In this document: one piece after another, positions 12,692 to 27,114 of the stretch | Layout: every line of letters begins with the position of its first letter | Numbering within the stretch: position 1 is the first letter of the stretch | Assembly (NCBI GenBank): GCA_018881555.1 | Contig: JACAXG010000060.1 | Coordinates: forward strand, 2,790,001-2,854,000 | Reading direction: 5' to 3' | DNA: 64,000 nucleotides | From: Amblyornis subalaris | Taxonomy: Eukaryota; Chordata; Aves; Passeriformes; Ptilonorhynchidae | The notes under the pieces: generated by a model | What the model saw: only the letters and a program-made list of their open reading frames with translations | What the model was told of the DNA's origin: nothing | The model's database searches: none | Made by a program: the position numbers and the translations under genes

Positions 12692-15600
12692 TTACATTTT
12701 TGCTCTTTTTAGTCTCATGCAAGTAACTACTGTTATAGAAATCCCAAGAAAAAGAAAAAAAAAAGAAAAAAAGCACCAGGAAAGCCCAAGACCTTTGCAA
12801 TAAACTTCAGTGTAATCCTGTTACAGACACTCCTCACACTTCTCATTCTCTGGCTGTTTTTACATCTCACTTTCCAAATTCATCTCTGGTTGATGAGCCT
12901 CAGCCCAGTCACTCTCCAAACCTCCTTACACAACACACTGACCTATTTCACCCAACCCACTGATACCTGCCTTGGCCAGCTAGAACTGCCAAACTCACAT
13001 CACCAGCTGCCGAACACAACAGTTTTCAGGCTCCCCAGCCACCACTAACCCTACACCCAGCTCAGCAATCCATCCTGTCAACCATCTGATGGACAACAAA
13101 ATATCCCAGGGGAGAACACAAGCAGGTCTGGAAAAAAAGGCCAGTACCAGCACTAGGTGCCTTCAGTACAGTCAATAACAGGAGACACTTCCCCATAAAT
13201 ATCCAGCCCAATTTTTTCCAAACCTGTAAGAATAATTCTCTTTAACTTATAGTTGAGCTATTGAGAATAATTTATCCACTTTCCAAAGAGGCAGATGGAC
13301 ACACAAGTTGCAAGCCTACAGACAATATTCACAACAGAGAACCAGTGCTTATTTCAGGAGCTGGGGTCTGGGTATGTGTAAAGTTTGTTGTTCTTCCTGG
13401 CGAAAAATCCTTTTGTTCCCAGTTTCAATGCAAAAGTCTGTAGAGGCAGTCCATGCAAATGTCTTAAGTGGAGAGAACACTCTGGTTCTTTCAGTCAAGA
13501 CCTGGCAACAGCTTTAAATATTACACAGAAATTGGGGAGCAAGGATGTTGCATAGAAACTGTGAAATTTTCTTAGGTCATAAATTAATTTGCAAATAACA
13601 CTTAATGGGTTTGCAGTCATATCCCATAAAAGTATTTCACCAAACACACATGAAAGTAGGAAATCAGTACACAGCAGTCCTTTTTGAAGAATGGTCTATT
13701 TAACACACCACACTTCTCTTTCATCACTCTGTCTACAGAGTGACAGTGTGGATTCCCACTACTTCTGCTCAGTCAGATCATCTAGAGCAAGACTCTAATA
13801 TAAAACTCATCAGGGGGGAGGGGAGGGAGGAAGGAATTAAAAAAAAAAAGTGAAGTGTGAGAGCACATTGACAGCAGTCAATTTCTAATTCAAGCACAGT
13901 TTGAGTGCTCCAGCTTGGAGATTTGAATTTTTAATTTCACCAAGAGAGTGGGTTCCAAATTAAGCATCTGATGCACAGTCAGTCTGAAACCAGAATTGAG
14001 TTTACTGAAATAGAAANTAATTTTCTCTTAACAGCTCAGTAGTGATCACATATAATGAAAATAAAACAACGTGGCAGTTCCTATATTGCCAAGGGTGAGG
14101 AGTCAGAATGCTTTTAGCTTTACAATTTAATATCAAAGTCCCAGGACAAATCCTCCCCCTTTGCCTGCTAAAGGAAGTTCACCTTGTAGCTCCAATCAGG
14201 CTGTCAGATGCAATGCCCATGCTGTCTAGGCAACAATGGAGACGGAATGGAGCTCCAGACATCAGGAAAGCTGAGCACTAACTTCCCACAGAAAGCACAG
14301 CACCTCAGGATTTAGCTTAAGCGCAAGATACTGCAAAGGCTGGGCATGGACACAAACTGCAGTTACAGAATGCACAGGACATGAGGCCAACTTGTAGCTA
14401 GAAGAAAGGCAAACAAGTGGTGCTGATCCCTCACCCTGCTCCCCTGAAAGGAAAAATCTCAAGGCTTTACATGAAGCCCTGCAACTCTTTATGCTCCAGC
14501 AAAATTTCTGTACTCATGCATTCTTTGCTCTTAGCAGTAGTGGTTGTGTGGATGCTTTTGCCAGCTGACAAATTGCTGCTCTGAGCAGTGAGATGAAGAT
14601 TCTCAGCTGAAGCCACAAAGCACAGCCTGCAGCACTGCTCCTCCTGTCCTCAGCACCTACGCAAGCAACCTCAGCTAATGCAAGTCCTTGCTAAAGGCCA
14701 GCAGATTGCTCAGCACCATCAGTCTGCAGATGTTATAACCTGTGACAGGTCAAACTCTGTGCTCCAGCAAGCAGAGTGCAGTTCCCTTGGAGACCTTCAC
14801 TGGTAAGCAGGAAAGACACACATGATATCCCTTTTGAGACCTTCGCTGAGAATACGGCTTGACCTTTACAACCCTTACCCACAGCTGTAGACAGACAAAA
14901 CAGAAGTTGGAAGATTGTTTTACTGGGCCCGGGAATACAAAAGTGAAGACGTCAGCTATATCCTTTTCCTCTAGCATGGAGGAGAAAAGTAGGTTGTTCA
15001 GATGAAATTCAGAGATTATCTATGAACAGGCTACAGAAGAATTACTATAGCAGATACTGCTGAAACTGCAATATTCGAATACTAACCACAGGCAAGAACA
15101 CCTCTCTTCTGGCAGAAATCACAGCTCCTTCTAAATAGAGTGGAACAGAAGTCACNGCCTAGAGCAAGTCAGATATCTTTTTAAAAAGTCTTAAAAAGTT
15201 AACATTCCAGGAAAGAATAGTTTCTCTGTAGAAGGTGATNGCACTGAAAAACAGAATTCAGCAGACGTGGCAATAGAGGGTGACTACGTAATCAATATAG
15301 AGGATGAGAAGACCTCAAGAAACCGCTAGAAAGCACTCAAAAAGGGCACNCACCAGCACTGGACAGCAAGCTCTCCGTGTCTTCCCATTTAGGAGCCCAG
15401 GCATTAGAGGCCAAACTTGGTATTTCCAACCCATATCACCAGGTACTGCAAGAACACAGAGCCAAGCAACTGCCTGCTCAGCCCCAGGCAGGAGCTGACA
15501 GTAACCTCACACCACAACTGGAGACTAAGGACTCAAGGGAACCAAAGCCTGTTCAAACACATTCAAAAGCCATGGTTCCCAGTAGCAGGCAAGGATCAAG

Positions 15601-18600
15601 AGATACAGTCAGCAGCAGCAAGTCAGACCCCAGACTGATGGAGGACATCACCAACGCTGACAGATCTACTTTGACTGTCACTCANTCATTTTTGTCTCCA
15701 TCCCAGCTCTGCTGATACCAACACTGCACATGCTTTCCACCACTCCCATCAAACCCTGCCTTCTTTTGCACCAACTTTCACTGCATTTCAATCACCGCTC
15801 CCCAGTTACTCCTCTCAAACCAAGGGCTCATTTCTCTTCAAGTAAGTGAAAAACAGAGTTGATCCAGAAATCTTTCCAGTTGCTGCACTGGACCTTTGAC
15901 CAAACTCTGGATAGGTCACGCTTCACGGTCTAGAATAGCCACTCACAAAGCTCCCAAACAACGTTTCAAGCCAAAGAGAGATACTCTCTTTCCCAATACC
16001 AATTTCCCCAATACCACCTCTCTGGTCCTTTCTAGTTTCTCCTTTTTGTCATGACCCCAACATGCACGAGGCTCCCTCCAGCCCCCTTAACAGCATTTCT
16101 CTCCCAACAGCAAACAAGCACACCTCAACTTACCTCCAAAAATCCTCCTCCTTTGAGCTTCCAGGCCCTCCAGCTCCTCAGCCCACTCCATCTCCTCCTA
16201 GGTGGAGAGTCTTCCTGCTTCACGTTGCCCATCAGCAGGGCTCAGAAGTTTCTAGGCTTCCCCAGGTGCATTTAAAAGAAGCCCAGCCCCACTTCNGCTC
16301 TGTTCATTGAGTTCATCACTTCACTCTAGTTGCTCTTTTGGCTACAGAACTTCAGACACTTCTCAGGGTTTCTTTTACATCTTTCACAGCATACAGAGTT
16401 TGTATGACAATCTAAACCAAACTTCACTCCAAAAGGCACACTGACTCCATTCATCCCCTTTGAGATCATCTCAATGAAAACACTCTTGCAAGAGCTTCTT
16501 CCCCGTGACTGTAAATCACTGCTATTCATGTCTAGGAAATCAAGACAATTACCTGTCACAATTTACTCTGACATTCTCCCTGGGCTAACATATAGTAGCT
16601 ACCAATACATGCTACTCTTACTAACACACATCTATGCTGCTGAATAAAAGCACAGACTTTCGCCAGAAGTTTTTTTTAACATATTTCTGTCACATGCTAT
16701 TTGTGAATTGTTTAAGTACTACTACCTAAGTACAAAGACNTAGTATCCGCCACCTTTCACTGAACCTCACCTGTGTGCTTTTATTACCAAAGTAAATGAA
16801 AGCACAGTATTAATCTTCAAAGAAATTCTACCCTTATATNAGATAGCTTGTTTCTTGGGTGCCAAGGACTCTGTGGGATACTGCACTAAAACAAAATCTT
16901 AAGCAAAATACTTCAAGTTAAAAAAAATAATGGAAGTCAACATAAAAATCAAACTGACCTTTCAAAAATATTTTCTCTATTAAAAGAGTAAGCCAATGAA
17001 ACAATTTTCCAGGTCAACATAGTCTGGATTCATCTTGGCATTTTAATTGGATAAAAAAGGTGCAGAATGTACCATATGGTGTTAGACACACACACCTGAA
17101 TAGATCCGCTTCTGTAACAAAAAGCTTGGAAGAAGAAAACACTGAGTGTCATCCAGATTGTTTTCCAAAGTAAATATAGATCGTTAACTCATTACTTCCA
17201 ATATTGTTTGGGCTTTTTAAAATTTATTATTTACTTTAGAAAACCTGAATTCAGAATCCAGCATTAGCAGGGTCCTGTGCAAGGTAGCTCATATTTCCAT
17301 ATCCCTTTCAGGTGTAAGGGACAGGTCCCTGTGTAATACTTGTGTAGTAGCACCAGGGGATTTCTTCCCCTGCGTCTTTCAAGGTTTACACATAGTACTC
17401 CTGACAAGTGTTATTATTAAGAAGTAGGCAGAACTGCTGTAGCTTCCTTTCAAGGAAAGCCATGCAATTTCAAAGACATTTAATCTCATCAGTTCTGAGG
17501 TACAGCAGAAATCCGATGCACTGCTTTGTGCTTAAAGCAGACCATGTGAGAAGCTACACAACTTATCCCAGTCACAAAGCATGGCCAAGACAGAACAAAG
17601 GACTAACACAGGACTCCTGAAAGACAGCTAAGTATTTTCACTATCAGAATACACCTAAAGCTTTGTAACTTTAGAACTCCTGTCTTCATGGAAAGGGTCG
17701 GAGATTTAAAAGCAGCACTTGGATAGAATTTTATCTTCATATTATCTAAACTATCAAACCTTAGAGTGGCAGGTCCCCTTGAGGCAGATCCTGCAATAGT
17801 GCTATCCTGTCCAGCGAATTTTTACTGGAAATTTCAGATTTAACTTGCATTTTCGTCAGAAATTTGAAGCAAATACAAACGTGATATTTAGAGGACTCCT
17901 TAATTTGCCTATAATGCCTTGTACCTGTCTGTATTTTCGTACTCCAAATCTAAACAAGTCTATACTAATCCACAGAAAATACACTGGAAAATACACTTAT
18001 AAAATATCTGTGTCAAGTAAATCTACTAAGATAGTCTATAGACACAAGCAGTTAATTGACAGGCTCCTTTAATTACTGAGTGAAATGGTGCTACCTTTAT
18101 GCCAGAAACCTTTTAAATTTTTTCCTGACTAGGCAGAAAGGGAAACTCACAGTATTTCGATGTACTTCAGAAGTTTCACAACCTAGAAAGTGTGCTCTCT
18201 CTCCAGCCCTCTGTGAGCAGGAACACCTTGCCTGACTAGCCTTACAAAAACAACGGGGTGACAACAAAAGACACACGGATTTTCATTTCTGTACAATAAA
18301 AGCGTCATAGCGCTTTACTGAACAAAAACATATGAAATGTCTTAAATTACCTTAAAGTCTGAGTCATAAGGAAGGACTCTGTACCAAGAAAGTCAGGAAG
18401 GCAGAACGAAGAACATCTTTAAGGTTAGAATGCCCTCTTTGGGTATAAAGATATATTTGCAGCAACAGTAAATTTCATTAGGTACAGTGCTATTTTATGC
18501 TATAGAAGGGAAAGCAAATCAAAGAATGCCAAGCGTGCTACTCTAAGACTTCCAAAGATGTTAGAAATGACCCTCTAATTACCTCCTACTAGTAACAACG

Positions 18601-18619
18601 TTCTGAAGACGCTGAGTAA

Positions 18620-18945
18620 CAAGAAGTGAGGATGATAGCAATCCATACACAGCAGTGCACAGGGACAGGACAAGAAAGCGACAGGCATAACTAAAAACAG
18701 GAAAGGTTCCAACTGGATACAAAGAAAAACCTTGTCACCCTGAGGGCAGCCAAGAAGTGAAGCAGGCGACCCAGAGAGGCTGTAATGTCCTCTGAGGTTT
18801 TCAAGGCCCAACAGGACAAAGCCCTGAAGCAACCTGACACAACCCCAGGGTCAGTCCTGCTTCGAGCAGGGAATTGGACCAGAGATCATCTGAGGTTCCC
18901 TCGAACNCAAACTATCCTAACATACCTCTAAGATTTAAATATATG
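18620..18945 (+). mobile_element. CR1 LINE, 3' fragment (diverged)
   Basis: This sequence resembles the last 300 or so bases of avian CR1. In order it has the run ending in GGTTCCAACTGGATAC, the segment around CCCAGAGAGGCTGTAATGTC, GGTTTTCAAGGCCCAACAGG, ACAAAGCCCTGAAGCAACCT, and a degenerate terminus of the form GGACCAGAGATCATCTGAGG. These match CR1 landmarks in the correct order on the plus strand. It is truncated at the 5' end, as most CR1 copies are, and lacks a clean ATTCTATG end. The boundaries are approximate. Confidence 0.8.
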
Positions 18946-21900
18946 TCTCACGATTTGCAGTATTCCACTAGGTAACTATACCCACAAGAAAAGTTCAAAA
19001 GTCTCATCTGGGAAGATGCATCCAACCTTGCAAGAAAGCAACTTACCTGATTTATAACTCCACAAAGGAGTCATAAGGAAGTTAGCAAACAATAGTTCCA
19101 TCACATCCTGGAAGCTGAAAACAGCTGAGTTTCTATAAATAAAATTAAGAATAAAGTTCAGTACTAGAAAGAAATAAGTTCTCAAACAGCATTTAAGCAT
19201 CCATCATTCACACACAAAGGGAGAAATCACAAGCTTTGGTGATGGTCAGGGCCTTAAGCAAGACAGATACAGTAAAGCATAACAACACAGGAACTCCAAT
19301 TGTTCCACAGCAGCAGGCCTTTAGTAGTTAGCTGGTGATTAAATAATGCTCATGAGCATCACTTAAATGTCACTTTGATCTACTGCAGTTATTTCACAAA
19401 ATCTTTATTACTGAGGCTTTTTTATTGGCTGTACAAATGTTGGCAAGCATTTCTCTTTGCTATATTAAAAATTATTTTGATACCTATTCCTAGGCTGCTT
19501 GCCAACTGGAAGACAAGATGGAGCCATCTGTGAGACTAAAACTCTCTGAAGACACTTGCCTTTCAAAAACATAATCCCTTAAATGGTGCCAAGGGCATTA
19601 CACACACAAAAAAAACCTAACATCACGTCTGAACAGCTGCAGCAAAACCTGCCTCTCACACAAATTTCCCAGCAAAGGAGGGAGGAACACCACCTCTGCC
19701 CAGGGAATACTGCCTCTACCCTATCCAGTCCATGAAGTCTGATTATGACATGAGCATGGAAAANGTCACACCTGAATACACTGTCACANAGATATATCAG
19801 GCAGCCATAACTATGCCAGGGATCTATATGTTATATATAACTGAATTAAGTGGCAAATAGAGAAATAGCTGTATCTCCTCTTCTCTTTCTTGGTTTGGTT
19901 GAAATTTGAGGGATTTCTGGGGCTGGCCTCTTTCTTCTTCCACTACTTAAAAATGTTGGTGCTCAAAATACGTACACAGGCTGCTACTCAGAAGTCCTTA
20001 TGTCCTCTGCACTGTCTTCACCTGGACTGTTCAATTTNGATTATTATTACTCCTAGTATTATTCCCTACTTGCCCCCTGCATTGTAATCCTCCTTTCAAA
20101 AACTCCTCTCATATTTTATATCATGATTTCCAAGCCATTAGAGATCACTTCCAGACAGCTAACATGTAGAGCAATTTCTCCCAAGAGACCTTGGAAGTAA
20201 GACAGCAACCCCATGTACTTCTCAAGGCTTGCACTGAACAGTCATACTGGCCTCTCAACATTAAAACCACAGCCACTCTAAACTTGCCAAGGCCACATTT
20301 CATGCCCAGGCTTCTAACTTTATGCCTAGGCAAAGCACACGGAGTTTCACTAGGGCATGACAGCACACAAAGCAGTAAGGTAAGAAGCATGTGTACATCC
20401 AGATCCNGGAGAGAAGTCTGGACTCTCACCAAGAAATGCAGTGCCACACCAAACTCACCAGAAACACAGCAAAAGGGTTGCTACACATCAGTGTTACTAG
20501 TCATAAAAAAAGCTATNTTATTTTAAAATAATATGAAATTAATTCAGAAAGTGAATGGCATGAATATACATCGCCTACTTAACCCAAAGATGGAAAACCT
20601 TACTAACTGCACTCTATAAGATAAACAGAAGGCCTTGAAGAACAACAAGGCAAGCCAGTAGGTTTCACAAAGGGCAATCAGAAGTCTTATGGATTGTTCT
20701 TCCCAAAACAGCAACACTGGTTATTAGCTCCCAGTCCTACTTCATACAGGAAAAGAGCGTAACAAATGTACTCCTGAAAAACTACATCANAACTACACTC
20801 AAGGTGGGCAGAAAGCATCTCCTTGGCTAACATGAAACGGATCTTAACTTGGCCCTGAAACAGATGATCCCATGGAAAATTCTGTCATTGGCAAAAGCCG
20901 GTGCCATAGCAGGAAAATTCTCAATCAGCTAAAAGAATAAATACCCTGTTGCTAGTGCTCACTGCATACAAAGAAAGAAATGGAAGCTGATCTTTTCTCA
21001 CCTTACAGCAATCTGAGACCCCTGTCAAAACTGAATTTTCCCGTCTTCATTCTCACAGGAAGCAAACATCCAGCTCCAATGCACTGCTCAGAGGAAACCA
21101 TTAACTGGAGCAGCTCTTCTCTCAGCCAAGTCTGTACAAGTCCCCAGCAGACCACATACATGGGAACACTACAGCAGCTGTCTCACCATGACCATGTTCA
21201 GGCTCCCCAGGGAAAAGGGAAACACAATACCTGTAGACTATTAATCAGTTTGGGAGCAAAACCACACAGAGGATCAATGCTCTAGTGCTGAACTCCAGGC
21301 AACAGCAACCAGGCCCTTCTCACACAATTTTAGTGAGGGTCTCCTCAAGATTTTCACTGCTCTAAGCAAATAAAAATGCTCTCCTAAACAAGGATTCTGG
21401 CGGGATGGGAGCAAAGTTTCAGCATGGTGTCCTGCTAAAACAGTGCTGTCCCACTGCAGTGGCAGCATAGCCTGGGAGCATCCAGGGTGTCCAAAAGCAT
21501 CTCATGCCCCTGAGACTCCACATCACCGCTGAAACACAGANAGCAGCACTCTATCCACATCACTCCCACTGGAGACGCAACAACCAAAAAGATGTTAACA
21601 TTAAGGAAACCNTACTACAACAATATAAAATATCACAAAGTCAGCAGTTGTCGGTCACACCCTCCCAAGATTGGTGTGCCTGTGGCTCTTCAGGAGCAGC
21701 GCNGGGAATGCAACACGGCCACAGCTCAGCCCGAGCTATTTGTGCACATACTGACNGGTTAATGCACTACCTATTAAATGGGAACAGCCAAGCCTCAGCA
21801 AACAGCTGTGCTGCCCACTCCTCTCATCACCTGGATCTCCACANGCCATCAGCAACAGGAAGCACCTGGAACTTAGACCAGCACAATGAAATTCAATCTC

Positions 21901-24900
21901 ATCCCTGCCTCAGTAACCATCCTTGTCCAAAATCCTAACAGTGAATGGAAAGCTCTTGTCCCCAAAGCCGTGCTCTCTAACAAGGAGGGGAAACTAAGTT
22001 GCTATTATCAGCCTAGACCTTGCAACAAAAAGTCAAATATTGTATGGAACTGAGGCTGCCTCCATTTACCACCCCTGAACAGGCTCGGGGATGTTCCTTC
22101 CTTGGAACCTCCTGGTGTTTCCCTCCAGTAAAACAACACGGTGTGGAGGAAGGTGAACAACCAACCACAAGAATTAGACAGCCATAACATAAAGGAAAAG
22201 CCTGTGGCTATAAGCATTTGGCCTGGCAAGTCATCTCCCCCAGCACCATTCCAAGTGCCTGCNTATCTGCAGTAATGATAACCCATAAGACTAAGCTGGT
22301 ATGTCAGTGGAAAGAATGCTTACCACGATAACAGAAACAAAATACTTTAAGTATCCCACTAAAACAGCAAGAAAGCAGTTTACTATTGTGAAAAAAAACT
22401 ATTCTTCCCCTTCCCAAGCTCTCTGGAGNCTTGATGGATTTCCAAAAACAAAACAAGAAGACCTCAAGAATGGTTTCCTTTAATGCTTAAAGNATATTTT
22501 TCAGACCAAAAGTGACTGGTGATTTAAACTCAAAGTGCTGTCAGACAGATGAGCTGAGCTAGGGACTATGGTGCTCACCCTATTAGTCAATAAAGTCGTG
22601 AAGCCATTGACAAACTTCATTATCTACAAATTCAAAGCATCACTATCATCTGATTCTAATTTTACATTAGTTTTATCATTCATCATTAAGCAAGGTCTTG
22701 AAAAGCTACACCAATGCCACATGCCTCACCTTACACAGATCTGGAGACTTTCAAAACAANTCAGAAAATCTAATGATATCAACTCCCAGTTCCTGCCTCT
22801 CTCACAGATACCGACCCCATCATTCTTATTTCGTTTTGCAATACTCGCTATCAACCTCTTGACTTCTCGCTCCACAGGTTGCTTCAAAGTTTCCCTACTA
22901 AGAGATTTTCCTCTGTAATGGTTTCCCNCCCTGCTGACCTCTCAAACCTGCAAAGGAAAACTTTCAACAACAGCACATTAAACCCCTCCAAACATCCAAC
23001 TCTTCAGCCATTGCAAAGACAGGGAAAGTTCACATACACCACATTCAGCCTGCTCTTAGTTTCAAGGAGCCCCTTTTCCCACACAGCTCTTTCCCAAGGA
23101 GATTTTACAATCTGAGCATACATACAGTGTTTTTAACAAATTTCTGTTTGTTTGTAGTTCTGACTTGGTTGCTGTTTAATTCACTCCATAAACACAGGCA
23201 GTGCATACAACTTTGAAACTAACGGAGCTAGCTAAGCACTACTAAGAAAACATATTTTCCACTTTCTACCCCTTATTCTGAGTACACAGCCGTTTATGTA
23301 GTAAATATTTACTATTCAAGGTAAAATCTAATTTAGTTGAGGTTTTCTTTTTTTACACTTGTCACTGTTACAAATAAACAGAATGACAGAGGGCAAAAAG
23401 AGCTAAGTAACAAGACAATTTACCCTGACACCTGAGTGACACAACTAACACACCTATTTGTAAGGCAGCAAGAGAGGAAGGGAGGAGGGGGTGAGAAAAA
23501 TCAGAAAGTGCCATTGATCGTACTCATTAGACAGCTGGGTCCCAATTAGAAATATATCACACAGAGATAATAAGAGGTGTTCTGGAAGGAAGGTTGGCTG
23601 TAAAATGAAGGAGGGTCTGAAACACAGCAAGCAGCATTTTACAGTACATACAAAGGGGAGGCAGAATCCAAATTCTGCAAGCCCCAAAGGAATCACACTG
23701 AACAAAGGAACCCTACTTGAGGCAAGCACATGATCTCACCCCTCTGCCTACAGACTTCAGATTACTCATTAAGCCACTTCACATTCTCAGCATCAATAAA
23801 TAGGGAAGTAACTCCATGTCAATAGCTAATTCAATTTCCATACAGAAAACTCATGTTTACCAAACAAAGTATGTCCATAGTGGATCTCAGCTTCCACGGC
23901 AGCAGTAGCTAGCAGGCTTGATAAAGCAATAATTCTCCCTAAAAGCATTTTTCAGGTGAGCTGTTAATGGAATCCATGCCTATANGCTAAAGGAGAAGAA
24001 AAAAGAAGATTACATGGAGCGTTAAATAGTTAACACCACACAGAATTAAGGAAACACCTTCAAGTAAGGATACTACCATGCTTAACATACGCACAGCAGC
24101 CTTTGTTCAGTGCTGGAGGGCCAAGTTTTTCCTCGTGCGACTGCTAGTTTACAAAGGCCGCATTCATTCCGAATACATAAGGGTTTTGCAGCAGTTTTAC
24201 TTCAAGAATATTGAATAGTATTACAACATACCCTGGGTTCAATCCTAATCTAAGTGACACAAGCATGAAAGGACTGCTTTCTGGAAAGAGACACAAGATG
24301 CTAAGGATGAACTTTGAAATCACTATGGCAACTCCGCAGGTTCCTTTCTGTTCACCTCGGAGGCCAATACTCCAAAGGAGGTAGGAAGACCCCTTTCCAC
24401 AGGAGTCGTTCATTTGCATTATGGCCAAAATCAGAAAAGGTCACAGNCCTGTCTCTGCTCAATTAGAAAGACAAATTCTTTCTTTGCTCAAAGAAACACA
24501 ACACTAAAATGGGGGNAAAAAAAAAACATAACTCCCGAGGAGCACTCGTGAGGCGTCACACACTCGAGTAAATCTCACTTGAAAGGTCAGGTGGTTCAGT
24601 AGCTGTCAAAGGCCCAAGCTATGGCGAGCAAAAAAAGCCTAACCGAGTGTGCCTAATTTGTGAACAAAGTCAGAATTAACCTTTAGGGGTTTTGCTTTTG
24701 TCAGTACAAAACACTGTTTGCAGTGCTTTCTGTCCTCCTGTTCGTCATAATTAATTTATCCTGGTGCCAATAAATCCTCTTTTCTTACANGGACCCACTA
24801 CAATTCCACCAGCAGCAGCTTAGGCCCAAAGTTTTGACTTCACTTACTGAAGAGAACAAAGGATGATTTATCTAAATTTAAAGAGGGAGGAAGCCAGTGG

Positions 24901-26435
24901 CAATACAATACTTGCCTCTGACTGTTTTTGGAGTGCTGCTGCACTGTAATCATCAGTGTCATGTATGAGAATANGCCATTTTCAGTGCCCAATCTCGAAG
25001 AGAGCCATACAGAAAACTGATAACTCTGATAGTATCAAGCACTGGGAAGAAAAAAAAGACATAGTTGGAGATGGTCTCAATCTCAAGTGTACGAAACACT
25101 GCATAAGCATTTGGGGGTTCTTGTACATTCCCTCGACTTGCCATGATCACAATATTTAAGTAACTACAAACCTCTAAACTCAGCCATCTTTTCTTTTAAA
25201 TCAAATATTTATTTTAAACACCCTTACTTTTCAGTTTCATAAGGGCCTAAAAGCCCTATGAACAGTAAAAATGTACTGTAGCTTCAACTGGAAAACCACT
25301 GCCAGTGCCTTCCTAGAATGAACCACAACAATTTTAACTTCAGCGATGAGATGGGGGAATACCGATACAATGTAATTAAAGGGACTTTAGTACTTAAACA
25401 CCAAGAAAAGTTTAATAAAGTAGAACTTCTCCCATTTTCAAGAGTTACTATAGGGCCAATTACAAATTAGCAAGTAGATGAACCAATAAGAAAGGACAAA
25501 ACCAGAGATAATGCATCCCAGTGGACTTCACTCACTTCTTTGGAAACAGTCCTTACTTTCAATGAACAGCAGCACTTGCTGATATACCTTCTGCAGCATA
25601 TTTTGTGAAAGCCTTTATTATAAAAGCACTTCACTGCAGAACTCTTAAGTTGCTATTCAAAAGCATAGCAAGAAGTTACTCGAGCACTTGTACACAAAGA
25701 TTAGNGTGGATTACCAAAACAGGAATGAGCTGTTTTCTATTAAACTGTTGGCAAGGACGACTGAAGTGTTTGCAGAGTCGTNCTGTACTCATGGAGCTGG
25801 GAGAACCAAGTATCCCAAAGAGCCCAAAAGACAGCAGACATATCCAGTGAGCGATACACCTTTCTTTCCCAGTTGTCCTGGGAAAGGTGAAGTGTTTCTT
25901 TCCAGAATTTCCCCGTGGCTTCAGCCTTTTGCCAGCACCGGTGTCAGCAATGAGGGCAGCCCTAGCTCAGACCAGCTGATTGCTCCCGCTCCGAGGGAAG
26001 AGGAGAGCGGTTCATCCACATTAGAGATCACGGTATTATAAAATTCAGTTATTTATAAAAGCATATACACACAGACTCTCTGCTGAAATGACAGCTTCCT
26101 TTCTCTTCCTTAAGCCAGGACTGGAGACATAATGTGGGTGACTTTTCTAAGAGCCTCAATACTTCACTCTTTGCAGTTGGTTATTAAAAAAGTAAATAAA
26201 TAAGTTATACATCTTTGTACCAATACAAATACNCTCACACTGGCTGAAGTGAAATCAAAGTACTTTATTTACGCGTTAAAAAATAATAGCTGTGTTATCT
26301 CAAAGTTGCAAGACTGTTTCTTAGACTACGTTTACTGTAACATAAATGCCAACACCACCGGCGGCTTAAAAAAAAAAATTGTAAAAAAATCCTAAAACTT
26401 TCGGACTGTGAAATGAAAGATGCGGGTTTTTCACC

Positions 26436-26455
26436 CAAAAAAAAAAAAAAAAAAA
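26436..26455 (+). repeat. Poly(A) tract beside the CpG island
   Basis: A run of about 20 A lies at the left edge of the DISC1 CpG island, inside intron 1. On the transcribed strand it is a poly(U) run about 230 bases after the exon 1 donor. Confidence 0.9.
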
Positions 26456-26489
26456 GAGAAAACAGAAAAAACAAGTACATTCTCCCCAT

Positions 26490-26960
26490 ACTCGACACGA
26501 CTCCCGAGAGCTGCCGACCCTCCCAGCCCGAGGGGCAGCGTCCAGCCGAGCCGCCCCGAGGCGCTGCCGGCCCCGGCCCCGGCCCCGCAGGGGTCCCCCA
26601 CGGCCCCGGCGCGTTCAGGGGCTCCTCCGGNGCTCTCCGGCCGGGCACCCCCGCTTCCCCGCCGCGCTGCCCCGGCCGCCCGCTCACCTGGGCCCGCCGC
26701 TTCGCCCCCGTCGTCGCCGCGGCGCCGCCTGTCGGTCCCNCCCGCCCGAGGCTGCGGCCGCCACATCCCGGCCCCCGGCCCGCACCGGGCGGAAAGCGGC
26801 CCTGGCGCCGGCCACTCCCCGCCGGGGGCGGGCCCGAGGCAGCTCCACCGCCCTGGGCAAGGAGAGGGCGGCGGGGCGGGATCGGCTCCGGAGGGTGGTG
26901 CGGGCGGGTATGGCCGCACGCACCGTCCCAGGGATAAAGGGTGCTCCAGTTTCCTGCCCG
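26490..26960 (-). promoter_or_regulatory. CpG island and probable DISC1 promoter
   Basis: About 450 bases are extremely G+C and CpG rich, against AT-rich DNA on both sides. The island covers DISC1 exon 1, its donor and the sequence 5' of the ATG. Upstream of the ATG on the minus strand there are GC-box/Sp1-type sites, including GGGGCGGG at 26873-26880 and GGGGGCGGGC at 26824-26833. No TATA box is evident, which fits a dispersed CpG-island promoter. Several long overlapping open frames on both strands are a by-product of the base composition. The exact transcription start cannot be read from sequence. A plus-strand (divergent) transcript is possible but unsupported. Confidence 0.7.
26688..26766 (-). 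CDS. DISC1: DISC1 coding exon 1 (start codon and first 26 codons)
   Basis: This is the proposed first coding exon of DISC1, a scaffold protein. On the minus strand an ATG at 26766-26764, with G at -3, opens a frame beginning MWRPQPRAG and ending GEAAGP plus one base. It stops at a consensus donor, CAG|GTGAGCG, with GT at 26687-26686. The single leftover base matches the two bases exon 2 supplies, giving a split Asp codon at residue 27. The exon lies inside a CpG island, as expected for a 5' exon. The single N at 26740 falls in a GGN codon, so residue 9 is Gly whatever the base. The peptide is Arg/Gly rich and does not visibly align with the mammalian N-terminus; the assignment rests on phase, donor, CpG island and position upstream of exon 2. 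The frame is open further upstream, but no better ATG context was seen; the next is at 27009. It is inferred, not homology-proven. Confidence 0.72.
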
Positions 26961-27114
26961 CGCGGGGCTGTCGGGCTGTCCAGGCTCTGTTCCCACAGGT
27001 CTGTAGCACTAAGTTAGGAGGGGAGAGGAATCACGGTTCTCTGGGACTCTGGCANTGCTTTGCGTGTACACAGATACTCACTGTGCACGTGTACAGTTGT
27101 TATGGTAGCCATCG

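Larger units (their letters stand above)
7638..26687 (-). other. DISC1 intron 1
   Basis: This is a 19 kb intron between DISC1 exon 1 (donor at 26687-26686) and exon 2 (acceptor at 7639-7638). It is mostly AT-rich unique sequence. Items listed separately are a CpG-enriched open frame (9742-10287), a perfect-arm hairpin (11812-11846), poly(A) tracts and one old CR1 3' fragment (about 18620-18945). I see no exon of another gene on either strand. Single Ns are spaced through it. Confidence 0.8.

Noticed and set aside
13813..13830. G-rich run as a possible G-quadruplex
   Set aside because: It has only three tracts of three or more G with single-base spacers and a fourth tract of two, so a standard quadruplex motif is not met.
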